Source of the DNA: Diploscapter coronatus
Lineage: Eukaryota; Nematoda; Chromadorea; Rhabditida; Rhabditidae
Assembly (NCBI GenBank): GCA_964036155.1
Contig: OZ038422.1
Location: 17,197,201 to 17,261,200 of the forward strand
DNA: 64,000 bases
Reading direction: 5' to 3'
This document shows positions 42,009 to 52,897 of this stretch, piece after piece. The translations under genes were made by a program, and so were the position numbers. Numbering within the stretch: position 1 is the first letter of the stretch; every line of letters starts with the position of its first letter. The notes beneath the pieces were generated by a model that was given only the letters and a program-made list of their open reading frames with translations, ran no database searches and was not told the DNA's origin.

Positions 42009-43319
42009 TCTGTTAAACATCAAATCAAAACACATTGTGCATAACACTAACCGATAGAAATAGCATTCTAAATTTATGCACAAAGTTAAAATATAGTGTT
42101 TCCTCTCCTTATTTTATCATTTGATTGCATCACCTGCAGGTATAATTATCATCCATTCAGTGATAATCTTTGCTCGAATCAAACTGTCCAATCTCTCAAT
42201 ATAGAAATTGATTTTTGATTGCTGGATTATTCCGGCTCTAGTCTCACCTACCTACATTATCTCAAGCTAATTAGCATAACGAGGGTGTCTGCAGGCAACA
42301 CGTAAACATTATTCAAGTTTGTCTAACTAAAATTCGAACAAAATATCTGCAGTAACCTATTTCACAAATCGGATTTGATTATTCTATTGCCTTTCCATTA
42401 CGAGTCAATTACTACAGGGTTTGCCATCATCAAAACTGATAATCTGTTTTCTACCAAAATTAATTTTCTAGCTATTCGTACTTTTAACTTTAATGTGTAT
42501 GTCATTTTATTAGACCTAAAATAATAAATCTAAATATCACTCAGTATTTTTTCATGAACTCATTAATATCTTTCAGTTAAAAATTTTAAAGAACCAATAC
42601 AATTTTTAGATATATTTTACAACCTAAATAATAAAAATGTTCTCAGAATAAGTATTGAATTGGTCAAAATCTTATAATATGGAACATTACAAATATGTAA
42701 GAAAAACTCATTTTTATGAAGAGCTTGAAAGGCCAAAATACGTGTATGGGATGTTACTTGCCATAAGTATCAATAGCGCAGCATTTAATTTCTTTTCTTA
42801 TCTTTTCCTACTGGAAATGAACTTGAACTAAACTTATGACCGAACTTGATGGGAATTTTGACCGATTCAATGAAATGATAAAAAAAATAGTGTCCTCGTG
42901 AGATAAATTTGACGTGTAATGTTAAGGAAAAAGAGCATGTGTTATCACAAGGAGTTCAACCCGAAAATGAAAATCGATATAAAAGTAATACCCCGAGGAA
43001 TGAAAAAATAAAATATTGGAATTTGGCAACAAAGTAAAATTGACAAGACTGTTTTCATACCTATTTTTGTATACTTTTAATATCAGGATGTCATAGATAT
43101 GATTTTTGAAAGCTTGATTTTGATAACTGATGGAAGTATGATAAGATAGAACATAGAAAGAAAGGAAAATATTACCTAAAATTTATCACATTCTATGCCC
43201 ATGTCAATGAATTTAGGAGAAGCTAATTTCTTACATTCTGTACTGGACATTTGACTAGCCGAATTCGAATAATTTTTGAGTTTTGAAAGAATTACTATCA
43301 AGGAATATTGCTTTTGTAG
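42009..43319. other. Convergent intergenic region
   Basis: AT-rich 1.3-kb spacer between the 3' ends of the membrane-protein gene (+) and the GlcNAc-transferase I gene (-). No exon, RNA gene or clear repeat was seen. Confidence 0.55.
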
Positions 43320-46300
43320 TTAGTCACCGTAACTGGGAGGCACTTCCCAGGTTGGATCGTACCATTTGACAGATGAATGAGGCGCCAGGTAAATTCGCAG
43401 ACCATTTATGGAGCAAGTCACTGTGCCTTCATAGGCTGTACGTGGGACTCCAGCCTGATAATTTTAGGGTATACATTGATTCATTTCTTGTTTAAAATTG
43501 GAAGAAAGGCAGCACAACTAAGCTTCATAAAAATGTTATTGAGTTGGTATTATTTTGACCAGACGAACTCTCATCTAACTGATATTTAAGTTTAGTAACA
43601 CAAAGAAGGTCGTACATAATTTGACTATTTTAACGAACAACACTCTTCTTCACTCATCATCAATACTTGTTTCAGTTCATACACGCTTTGATTGAATTAG
43701 GGTCATGAAGAGATATATTCTCATATAATCGTCTGCCATAAATTTTCTAATATTACCTGCTCAGGCAATAATTGTTAAAATATACTAGCATTCGGACTTT
43801 TCCGTTATAAAAATTGCTATTCAATTTTCTCACCAATAAAAGTTATGTTTCTATGATTTAAAGCAAAAAAGTACCTTGAAATCGTGCATAATAGACAACC
43901 TATCAGCTTTCTGTATATAGTCAATATTACCAGTATACTCCACCCTAAATTTTAGGTTGTCTATAGCTTTGAAATGAAATGCATACCTGACAGATTTAAT
44001 ACTTAAATTTCGCTTTTTATCGAGAGTCATTTGGATAAGATCATCGATTGACTTGAGTGGGCTCGATTCAATTTCTTTACGAAACCAGGGCAGGTAATTA
44101 TCCTTTAAAATTTGCAATTATAAAAATAAGCCAATGAGTATCGTTGATTGGAGAGAAAGTCGATATTCATGCAGCAATTAGAAGTCGAATTGGAGCGAAA
44201 TAGTGAGTCGTGTAGAAGGGAAACGAGATGAATAGCGCAATTTTTGAATATCGACGTGTTCTCCAATCAATAATAACTTACTTCCAGCAAATAATCTAGG
44301 TTGTGTTGCGTGAATTTATAGGGATTACTATTCACGACGACTTTAGCGAGGTGTTTGGAAAAGAATTGGCCCCTTTAAATTTCGATATCAAAGTCATTCG
44401 AAATAAGTTTCGAAAAGACTTACTTGCTGGCTCCGATCTTTCCATCAGGACTCATTCCAGTTCGACTGATTTCAGGTCGAATGCATTGACGGCCCTGCAA
44501 TTTACGAGTCTTTCTTTTCCAGAGTGAATTTCAAAGAAACCTTTCGCCTTAGCGGATCTCGCATCCAATCATCCCAAAATCCGTTTGGCCAAATCGGAGC
44601 AAATTCATTCCAAAGTTTGCTGAAACTTTTGATTGAAAATGTTAGTTTTCTTCTCATTTATCACATAAACTCTCAAAACTAATTGATTGGTTACCATATT
44701 ATAGAAAATAGAAAACGAGACTTTGAATTTGATTTAAAAAAATCACTCTTGCTCGAAATAAAACAATAACCTAGTCATCATCCATCCGAGTCCAGAGAAG
44801 AAGTCGCTGCGATACAACAGATCGTTTGCCATTATGTCGATGTTATTCGACTGAAACTCATTAATTAGTCTTTCTTTTATCACAATCAAGAAACCCCTAC
44901 CTTTCCGTTGTCATTCCATGCCGAGACGCACCATAGTCGCGGATCTTCAGACAGCAAGTACCGAGTTGCAGAGAAATATTCGAAGAAATCAGGTGCAATG
45001 TCCAAGTCGTCTGAAAGAACAATAATTTCGAAAATAAAAAAAAATTTATTGGTGACAATGATTCCGGACTTACTTGAAACACCCAGTATATTGCTACACG
45101 GAATTTTCTTACTTTCTATTGCAATTGCGACGAAACAATAAGCAAGTATAAATGCACTTTTACATTTTTGTCAATGAAAAAGCGTTATTTTATCTTCATC
45201 GAATAGCCGAAATTTCTACAAAAAATAAATCGAACCTTCAGTGATAATAACGGAAGAGTGTCCGAGCTGATCGAAAACATGCGACAGAGCGAGTTTGTAA
45301 TGCCTGGCAATTCGATAGTAGGCCGAGTACATTCGATGCTCGTTCGGAACAGTGATGTTCGCTTTGTTGCCGGAGAGATGCTGCAGAAATGTGAATTGCT
45401 TGGAAAGGTAGACGATCTTCTATTTGCCAACATTTACAGTATTTCAATGCTAACAATGGGATTTTTTTTTTTTTAAATTCAACTTTTCTAGCACTTATTT
45501 CAGCCCTCATTCCTAGAGAACGCAGGCAGTTCATCAAATTTCATCCAACCAGAGAGAATATGGTGTTAAAATACTCGTATGAATGTAACTTAGATATTGG
45601 CGAAGTAAAAACGAAGCAAAAAATTACCTAAACTCAGGAAACGTAGTGAAATCTAACCTCCAAATGAATACGTTTCTGATTACGAAAAATCGGATGTACA
45701 CGTGTGTACGCAACTATTTTTTGCTGGTTTTTGACATAATGAAGTTTCATGAGGTCTATCGTCGATTTAGTTCGAATTTCTGATGCATAGGTAGTTGAAG
45801 GGTACTTGTTTCCTATTTTGGGGGCCCTCGTACTACCACCTTTTGTTCATATGCCGCGATTTTGCAGAGAGACGGAGCTCGCGCTTTCTACTCATCAGAG
45901 GCAAGACCGGAATTCCGGTGCGAATAAAGCGCTGTTTGTAGAAAATATCTAGCTATTCTTTAATCATCCCACAATATTTTTTAAATTTTGTCGGACTACT
46001 AAAGATGTAATAAAGTGCACGTTCTCATTTTAAAACTACAGAGCGATTTTCGACCTTATTCAAAAACGAACAAACTTCTACCTTGATATATTGGACTTCA
46101 TCCCCGAACCCCTCGACGGTGTTCCTCACGTCCTGGTCGTCGCAGTCCTGACTCACAATGATAGGGAATTGCTTCTTCGATGGTCGATATCTGAAAATGA
46201 ATGCATAAACAACGCAGGGCTTGAATTACAAGAAAAACTCACTTTAGCAATTTTCGGATGTGCTGATCGACAGCGTGGGCTCGATTGCAGGCGAACACCT

Positions 46301-47658
46301 GAGAATGAGAACGATTAAAGATAATTGTACAGTGGTTCAAGTAAATTGGTCAACATTATCACAAAGAAATTTTTTTAAATTTTATATTTAATTTTTACTG
46401 GGATTTTTGTATCATATAGAAAATGTAACGACTTTTGCTTCCCATAAAAATTATTCAGATTTGAATTGTCACTTAATTACTCTGGTTAATTTTTGCAATT
46501 TGCCTCAGCAATAAGCGCCGATTTGCCTTTTTCCCGACGAAATAATGCGGAAGGAGAAGAGAATGCAAAGAATCACGGCACTTTGGCGAAGGAAAGAAGG
46601 AAGAAGGTGCCGTTATTTTGGTACTCATCAGAAAGTAGTGAATATGCGGTAATTAACTAAATTATTAAAATTGGAATAATTTTTGCAGCGTATAACATTC
46701 CCTACGTTTTCTATATTTAAAAAAAAAATTTTCTTTATAACAGTGCTGGTCAATTTACTTGAGATACTCGGTAGTTTTTCTCGAAATTTAGGAAAATCAA
46801 GAATTTAGAATATTCATCACATCATAATGCCAGAACACTCATAATTTATATCATCAATTTCAGAATTTGTAACACTTTCAGTTAAAATAAACTGGAAAAA
46901 ATTACCAGAACGGGAATAGGTTCCTTCCAAATTCGATGGTTGGCGACTGCTTTCGGGTGTTTCAGATTTGAGAGAACCTGAATTCTTATTCTTTATTCAA
47001 CTCTAAAATAATTCTATCTCCACCCTATTTTCCTCATCTTCATGGTCCTTGAGCGACTTCTTCAGCGCCTGCATGTGCTCCTTCCCATACTTCATAATCA
47101 ATTTCAGCTGATCGAGCTCCTTCTTCAGCTGCTGCTGCTCCAATTCATAGGAGTCTTCCTTAAAAACATTGAAATTGTACTTTCATAATTCCTACTCGTA
47201 TTTGATTAGAAGTGTGAACCAAGGTTGGGAAAAAGTCTATAAGGCTGGAATAAGAATTCAGGCCATTGAAATTTTTATTTATTTTTAATAAAGTTATTTT
47301 ATCACCAACAATTTAAAATGAGTGCAGACCAATTCCCCCACTCGCATTTTTGGAAGGCCCTTCCTTGAGAGAGCAAGTGGGAAGAATTAGCACACTAATG
47401 GGGGAATTGACTCGCACCTATTTAACATGCCTGCACGAGTACATTTACAGATCTGTAATAAAAATCATAGCAGCCCTGTAAAGACTGGTAAGGGCTCAGT
47501 CAACATTTGCTGAGGATGAACTATTTTGTGCTGAAATTTCTTCTTACCAAATGGTCATTCCCACTAAATAGACTGAAGAATGCGTACGTCCAAATGAATA
47601 GCAGAAGACAGACGAATAGAGCCAGGAAACGAAAATTTGTTGACACGCTGATAGACAT
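43320..47658 (-). CDS. MGAT1: Alpha-1,3-mannosyl-glycoprotein 2-beta-N-acetylglucosaminyltransferase (GnT-I)
   Basis: Golgi type II enzyme that adds GlcNAc to Man5GlcNAc2 and opens the hybrid/complex N-glycan pathway. Fourteen minus-strand exons agree in phase at every junction: 47548-47658, 47024-47158, 46906-46977, 46243-46298, 46082-46190, 45236-45419, 44901-45010, 44771-44850, 44541-44619, 44424-44494, 44282-44372, 43987-44102, 43875-43944 and 43320-43454; 472 residues against about 445 in mammals. A short cytoplasmic tail, a signal anchor around residues 11-29 ([17 protein letters not shown]) and a Glu/Lys stem precede the catalytic domain. Visible motifs: [22 protein letters not shown], the metal-binding [58 protein letters not shown] and IYLAPH. 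The start ATG follows a TTTTGCAG acceptor, so a 5' UTR intron or trans-splice site is likely. C. elegans has three paralogues (gly-12, -13, -14); which one this matches cannot be told here. Confidence 0.97.
46328..46770. mobile_element. MITE-like element in the GnT-I gene
   Basis: Inverted ends of about 35-40 bp bound a 443-bp stretch in the intron between 46299 and 46905. The left end reads CAGTGGTTCAAGTAAATTGG and the right end, on the minus strand, has CTCAAGTAAATTGACCAGC. The CAGTG start next to TA at the left end suggests a Tc1/mariner-type non-autonomous element. There is no transposase ORF. Confidence 0.6.
47320..47418. repeat. Short inverted repeat in the first intron of the GnT-I gene
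   Basis: Arms 47320-47345 and 47397-47418 share CAATTCCCCCA and flanking bases in opposite orientation. The interior also contains the palindrome GGAAGGGCCTTCC in reverse order, so the unit can form a hairpin of about 100 nt. It could be a very small MITE or a structured RNA. Confidence 0.5.
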
Positions 47659-48396
47659 TTTGGGGAGATGGAAGGGGAGGCATAGCAGTCAATCCATCAT
47701 TTGGTGGCACCTGCAAAATTGATGAATATTTGAAATCAGCGATAATTCCAAAACAGAAAGAATCGAAGCGAAAAACAAATCACTATGAATAGTATAATGA
47801 CACACGATCGCCTTACAGAAGGAGACATTTATAACAACACGTCGAATAGGCTAATTGCAGAATTTGAGTTCTGTCCGACCTCGGAAGACTGTAGGGGAGC
47901 TGTGTGCTGTTGAAGGAAGCTGATACAGGTCGTTGAAGAGTTCAAAAGCGTTTATTAATGGCATTTGAGGATTTATATAGAGACCGAGGGTGAGATATCT
48001 AGAAATAGATATGCAATTTCTTACAAATGTTTATACTCGATATGAGTCATTCCCTAACTACAGATTAATAAAGAGGAAAGCTGTTCACAAGCACGCAAAT
48101 TATGACAAGTCGACTAAAATTCAACAATGAATGAGCACATTATATGTGACACATGACTAGCAACCATAAATAATCTGGTAGATCAACTAAAGCATAGTTT
48201 CTAAAAGGAAAAGAAAATAATAAACCTCTATAAGGGGGACTTGGCAGATTAGGGAATTGACTTGGTGAACGATTGCAACGCCGTAGATGTAAAGCAGAAA
48301 GAGAATAGGGGTAAGGGAAGAGGGGGGAGGGAAGTCTAGTTGAGAGGGGAGAACCCATTCCTGTTCTTGTTCATGTTCATGTTCATGCGACGCTCG
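47659..48396. other. Intergenic, between two same-strand genes
   Basis: This 0.74-kb spacer separates the upstream ZHP-type gene from the downstream GnT-I gene, both on the minus strand. It includes a TTTTGCAG acceptor-like site near 47712 before the GnT-I ATG. A nematode operon is possible but the gap is longer than usual. Confidence 0.5.
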
Positions 48397-51300
48397 TTAG
48401 AATTCGATCGACTTCTTCTGCAAACCATTTTTTAAAGCATGGAGATGAGATTTTCCGATAAAGCCAGGTTGGCAATAGTTCGAATAATCAAGAAAAAGAA
48501 TTCATCCCTTTTTTCCTAGTTCTCGGTTAAATTTGGTTGGAAAAAGGAAATGAAGAGTGAATAGTTGCAAGGCAGGTTTAAAAGAAAAAGTAGTGTCATA
48601 ATCAAGAGAGAAAAAGAGCATGACTTCTCTATCTCTCTCTATAAGACGCATTATTTTTCTGCGGGGCGATTTTCGGATTCTTACGAGTCGCGTTTTCGGT
48701 CTAACAAGAATTGAAGCTAACTTTCTCTTGATCCCAAGCATGTCGGGAGTGGTGAGCTGTCCATCGACAATGGGAGATAGCGTATCGCCCTCTCCGAACA
48801 CCTCGGTCATCGCGGACTTCTTGTTCGCTCTCTCAAACAGCAGAAAATCGATTGTCATTAGAGAGATGGCTTACAATCTGGAGGGGAGTCGATGTAACCA
48901 GATATTTGTTCGAACTGCCGAAGCCTGAATTTAAAGGATCCACCCAAATCGAATATCTTGTTTTCTAGCTTTTCCTTCCTCACGATATTTCCAGAAAAAC
49001 GAGTAAGTATGATATAAATTTGCATGAAATGCGTGTTTTTCACAAAAAATAGGAGAAACTGTATAATATGAGCTTTTATTTTTATAATTATTCGTTGACA
49101 ATCGTAAAATGTTCTGCGCAGCATACCAAGTCCGGTAGTGGGCAGTGTCTTAGTGGAATTCTGCTTGTTGAAGTCACGTCCGTTCGTCTGCATCTCCCTC
49201 CGCATCGTCTCCAACTCCTGCTGCTGCTGCATCATCCTCAAATCGTCTTTCATGCATTCTTCGCAATTTATTTTATTATTGCAAAGAAAGAAAATTTTCG
49301 GAAAAATGAGAATGAAGCACATGCTCCTTGAAATATGGTCTTTGATGAAGATGCCTCACTTAAATTCCAGTTTGCAGTACTGTGCCTGCTTCTTCTCCAT
49401 CTCAATATTCATCCAATTTCGCTCCTCAATCAGTTTCCTGCAATTCCTCACTTCGTTCATTCATCCAATTCACATTCCAACCTTTCATGTTCCCTGAGCT
49501 GTTTAATTTCCTTCCGAGACTGTTGAGCATAAGATATTGCCTTTTGCTTCTGCAATCAAAAGATTCATTATCCCTTTCAAAGGATAGTATCGAAAATTGC
49601 GATACTGACGGTATACCTTTCTATATTATTAAGGCAAGATTTCAACTAATTCTTGCACTTTTCTATACTCAGGGAAAAGTTGGTAGGATGTTTAAGCTTG
49701 GAGAAGGCTTCCCACTCTTTCTTACCCTGAGATGACTCTCCAGAATAATAGTACCCTCTTTTATGACTGCGAGTACTTCTGTTCTGCAAAATAAAATAGG
49801 CATTTATGTTCCAAAACGAAAGAAAAAAGAAAATAGTGAAAGATAGAGAAAGAGAGATACCGTTTGGAACATAAGTACTTATTGAATTTCTTTGAGACAG
49901 AAGTACTTGCAGCCCCTTTTGATTTGATAGAAATTGTGAGTTCATATTATAAAAAGTGCGCAATTCGTGCTATCATAATCCTGATGTGTTTAGAAGCTGT
50001 ATAGGTAACCTTTTCCGATCGATGCTTCATGAGTCTGCTCCTGTTTTCATTCTGGAACTCAACTGTCTTCGTGATCGTTGTAACGAACTGAGCGATCAGG
50101 TCCTTCGGGTTGTGGAACAATTGCTAAAATTTAATGAGTTTGTAGAAAGTAATGCAGGAATGAAGACAATTTGTAAACAGCGCAGACTTCTCAAGTTCGA
50201 CCCGCAAGAAGCAATAGCGCATCGTTTCGAGAAATAAAAAGAAGACATGTTTTTTTTATTCTCGATACAACACAATTTTTTCTGCGGGTCGAATTTTGAG
50301 AAGTCTAAACAACACATAGGCGGTTTCTTTTTGTATTTGACAGAGCGGTTTTTTTCAAATGATTGACAAACGATTCTAGTGGTGCCTGAGCACTGGAACG
50401 ATCCTGAATCTTTCTGAATATCCCATCCCAAATAGATCGCAGAGACTTCCTTATGGTGGCTCTTCAAAAGCCTATCTTTACGGTACGTTCGGGAAGATTC
50501 TGAGCCTGATTCTCGAGAATCACTTGAGATCAGTTTTTCAGGGGATGAAGTTTCTTTGATTTTCCCAGGAAAGCTGTGTTGCTTGACAAAAAGTCAGTGT
50601 CAATTTCAAGAATACACTTCGTCATTACACTCTCTCAGTTTCATCGTCATTTACAAACTATCATGAATGAAAGTATGAATAGAGTTTTGAATCAGAATTC
50701 AGAAATTTCCATTTAATCTGTTCATTCGTAATAAGTGAATTTTTATGTACCTGAAGTTCAGGCTTCAGATCCCTGTTGATTTCCTGAAATCTGCAATTCT
50801 CCTTGCAGGCCGCACAGTTCGTCACGAAGGCACGAGGCGCGTCTGCAATTTAATGAACAATTAAGGCGAGTGGAAGGAAGGAGAAAAGGACTGTTGGCAG
50901 TAAAAGATTTCCAGTACTGCATTGCCATCAACCCTTTAGAAGGTAGGATCCTTGTTGAAATCACTAGCCAATCACAGCTACCACCAGACTCCTATAAGTT
51001 AAACGAATTTTTGGACCACTCTGCCCGCAGGTCATTTCAATGTTTTAACCCCCATCTGCCTCACTCCGCAAAAATAGAGGACTCGTGCCAGCGAGTGCAG
51101 ATTTGTTGGGGAAGTCCGATCACCACAATTTATAACAGTATAAGATGTGGTGAAGTAAATCTTCACCGCATCACCCGAAAAGCGACGCGGTTATTCGTGG
51201 GTTCTTTTTCTTTACCTAGACTACAATTTCGTGAATTTTGCAAATGGTGGTAGTGGCAGTTTACTTGTGAATTCTACAGGCATCCCTGAATAATGACGAA

Positions 51301-51452
51301 CCAGAAGAATATGTGCATTTGGCGCAGGAGACGTGCATGCAGCTGGAGATGAAGAAGGACAAACCCTGTTTGGGAGTGGAGAAGCAGCTGTTGCAGTGGA
51401 CCCAGTCGGCCAAGGGAGCAGAACTGCTCGAGTCTGGGGCTGACGAAGCCAT
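48397..51452 (-). CDS. ZHP/Zip3/RNF212-like RING protein, putative meiotic SUMO or ubiquitin ligase
   Basis: RING proteins of this family sit on the synaptonemal complex and select crossover sites in meiosis. Nine minus-strand exons agree in phase: 51278-51452, 50751-50842, 50010-50123, 49482-49549, 49360-49437, 49127-49236, 48875-48924, 48685-48831 and 48397-48417, 284 residues. The N-terminal RING reads WVHCNSCF, then SCMHVSCAKC, then CAACKENC, closed by INRDLKPELQ, which matches the family pattern. A coiled coil follows (SRKEIKQLREHERKLIEERN), with a Gln run before ELETMRREMQ. The tail is Ser/Thr/Gly-rich and ends KKSIEF. The acceptor chosen for exon 49127-49236 is TTTGAG|G, which keeps phase; the nearer AAG site does not. 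The donor at 48685 (CTC|GTAAGA) is preferred over an internal GTTAGA. Which ZHP paralogue (1 to 4) it is cannot be decided by eye. Confidence 0.9.
50182..50309. repeat. Imperfect hairpin in a ZHP gene intron
   Basis: The left arm from 50182 (AGACTTCTCAAGTTCGACCC) pairs with the right arm ending at 50309 (GGGTCGAATTTTGAGAAGTC), together covering about 128 nt with mismatches towards the loop. It lies in the intron 50124-50750. It is probably a small non-autonomous foldback element. Confidence 0.65.
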
Positions 51453-52897
51453 CAGTTAACTGGAATCGAAAACTGATACAAAATCGAAAATCCAAGAAAA
51501 TGCTCAAAGTTAACAATCACGAACAAAAAAGCGGAAATGAAGCGACATTGTTGAAACAAGAGACATTAGAGAAAGAAAAGATCACTACAATATGCGACTG
51601 ATGTCCGAAATACAGTACCGAGTGCGGAAAAATCAAAAATCTTTTTTTTTCGCTAAACACTCGTTTCGCATCGATAATGAACGGGATTTTCGCTCGCTCG
51701 ATTTTACAAGGAAGCGTCTCATTTTATTTTTATTTATTCCTGATTTAAACTGTGGATAAAATTGATAAGATTTTTTAACATAGTTTATTATAAATTTATC
51801 ATTATCATGGTCCATAATAAAGCTTCAACGGCAGATACCCTTGATTCGACACGTTTTGTACAAACTAAATCAATAAATAAGCTCTATAGAAATTTGCCAA
51901 ACATCAAAATTGGAGCAAGTCAACTTGGCGCATAGAATCGGAATGAAAGAACAAGAAATAAGGAAAATTTATATCTCAAGATAAAAAATAGGTTTAGATC
52001 TATTAGGTAGAGTCCTCAAGCTCCACCCACTTGCAAAAATGCGTTTGTGGCAGACATGTGAGTTCCAAACCAAAAATTTGGGAAGAAAGGAAATACCCTT
52101 CTAACCCAAAATATCGTAAAGGCCTAGTCTAGATCGATGAATAGCCTTGATAAAATGATTCTGTGCCAAAAACCAGGCCGTACTTTTTGCGTCCACTCGT
52201 GTCCACGCAATTTGAAGTTCGCCAAAATGTGTTCGGTTCGAACAACGGATTTTTGAGATTCTTTCGATTAAAAATTTCTAATTATATTTTTTCTTCACGA
52301 CTCATAGAAAAAGACGCCGGGACACCGGTTAGAAAGACGCCAGTTTTTCTAAGAAATAGTATGAGGAAGCGAGGGAAGAAAAGAAAAAGGTGTATTTTTC
52401 TAGGAGCCTTTCTTCACAGAATTCTTGTTTACAACTTTGGTGATATTTCTGTGCAAAAATTTGTCCAGAGCGTTAATTTGCCAGATCTATCTGAGGACCC
52501 TACTATTAGGTACATACAAATTACTTCATGAAAGAAAGACGTACAAAGACTTGGAGCATAAATATCGTGTCGGTCAAACTAAGTGACAGTTCGTATGTTA
52601 AAGAGCGCCCTGTGAGAAATGCGCGTCACGACTATGCGCAAAGAGCGGCTAGAGCGCAGAAAAAGGAGAGCCAGCGGGAAACAATGGAAAGAGAGGAGAG
52701 TGGTACAATTTCCTCTGCCTCTCGCCATTTCTCCCTATATTTTCAATACACGATCTTTCACTTTGTTCGATCAGCACAATAATTGGTGTATATTATAGAC
52801 AATTTAGCTCGAACTTCACCATGAAAATTTTCAATATGAATCAAGTGTTAAGAATGCCAGGAGAGGGAAATTCGCGATTTTTCCCTTGATGCTTTAG
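51453..52897. other. Intergenic, no supported gene
   Basis: This 1.4-kb spacer lies between the MLT-10-like gene (stop at 52898) and the ZHP-type gene (start at 51452). A 122-codon plus-strand open frame at 52163-52531 lacks an ATG start and has no recognisable motif. A polyadenylation-type region and the ZHP promoter are expected here. Confidence 0.5.

Noticed and set aside
49237..49258. Apparent one-base phase error in the ZHP gene
   Set aside because: Using the acceptor TTTGAG|G instead of the upstream AAG site restores phase.
50870..51459. Plus-strand coding reading of the ZHP RING exons
   Set aside because: The plus frame ending SGADEAIS looked like a helical tail, but the minus strand gives a full RING signature with matching splice sites, so the plus reading is the antisense shadow.
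52163..52782. Two plus-strand open frames of 122 and 84 codons
   Set aside because: The first lacks an ATG start and neither has a motif; basic low-complexity composition only.
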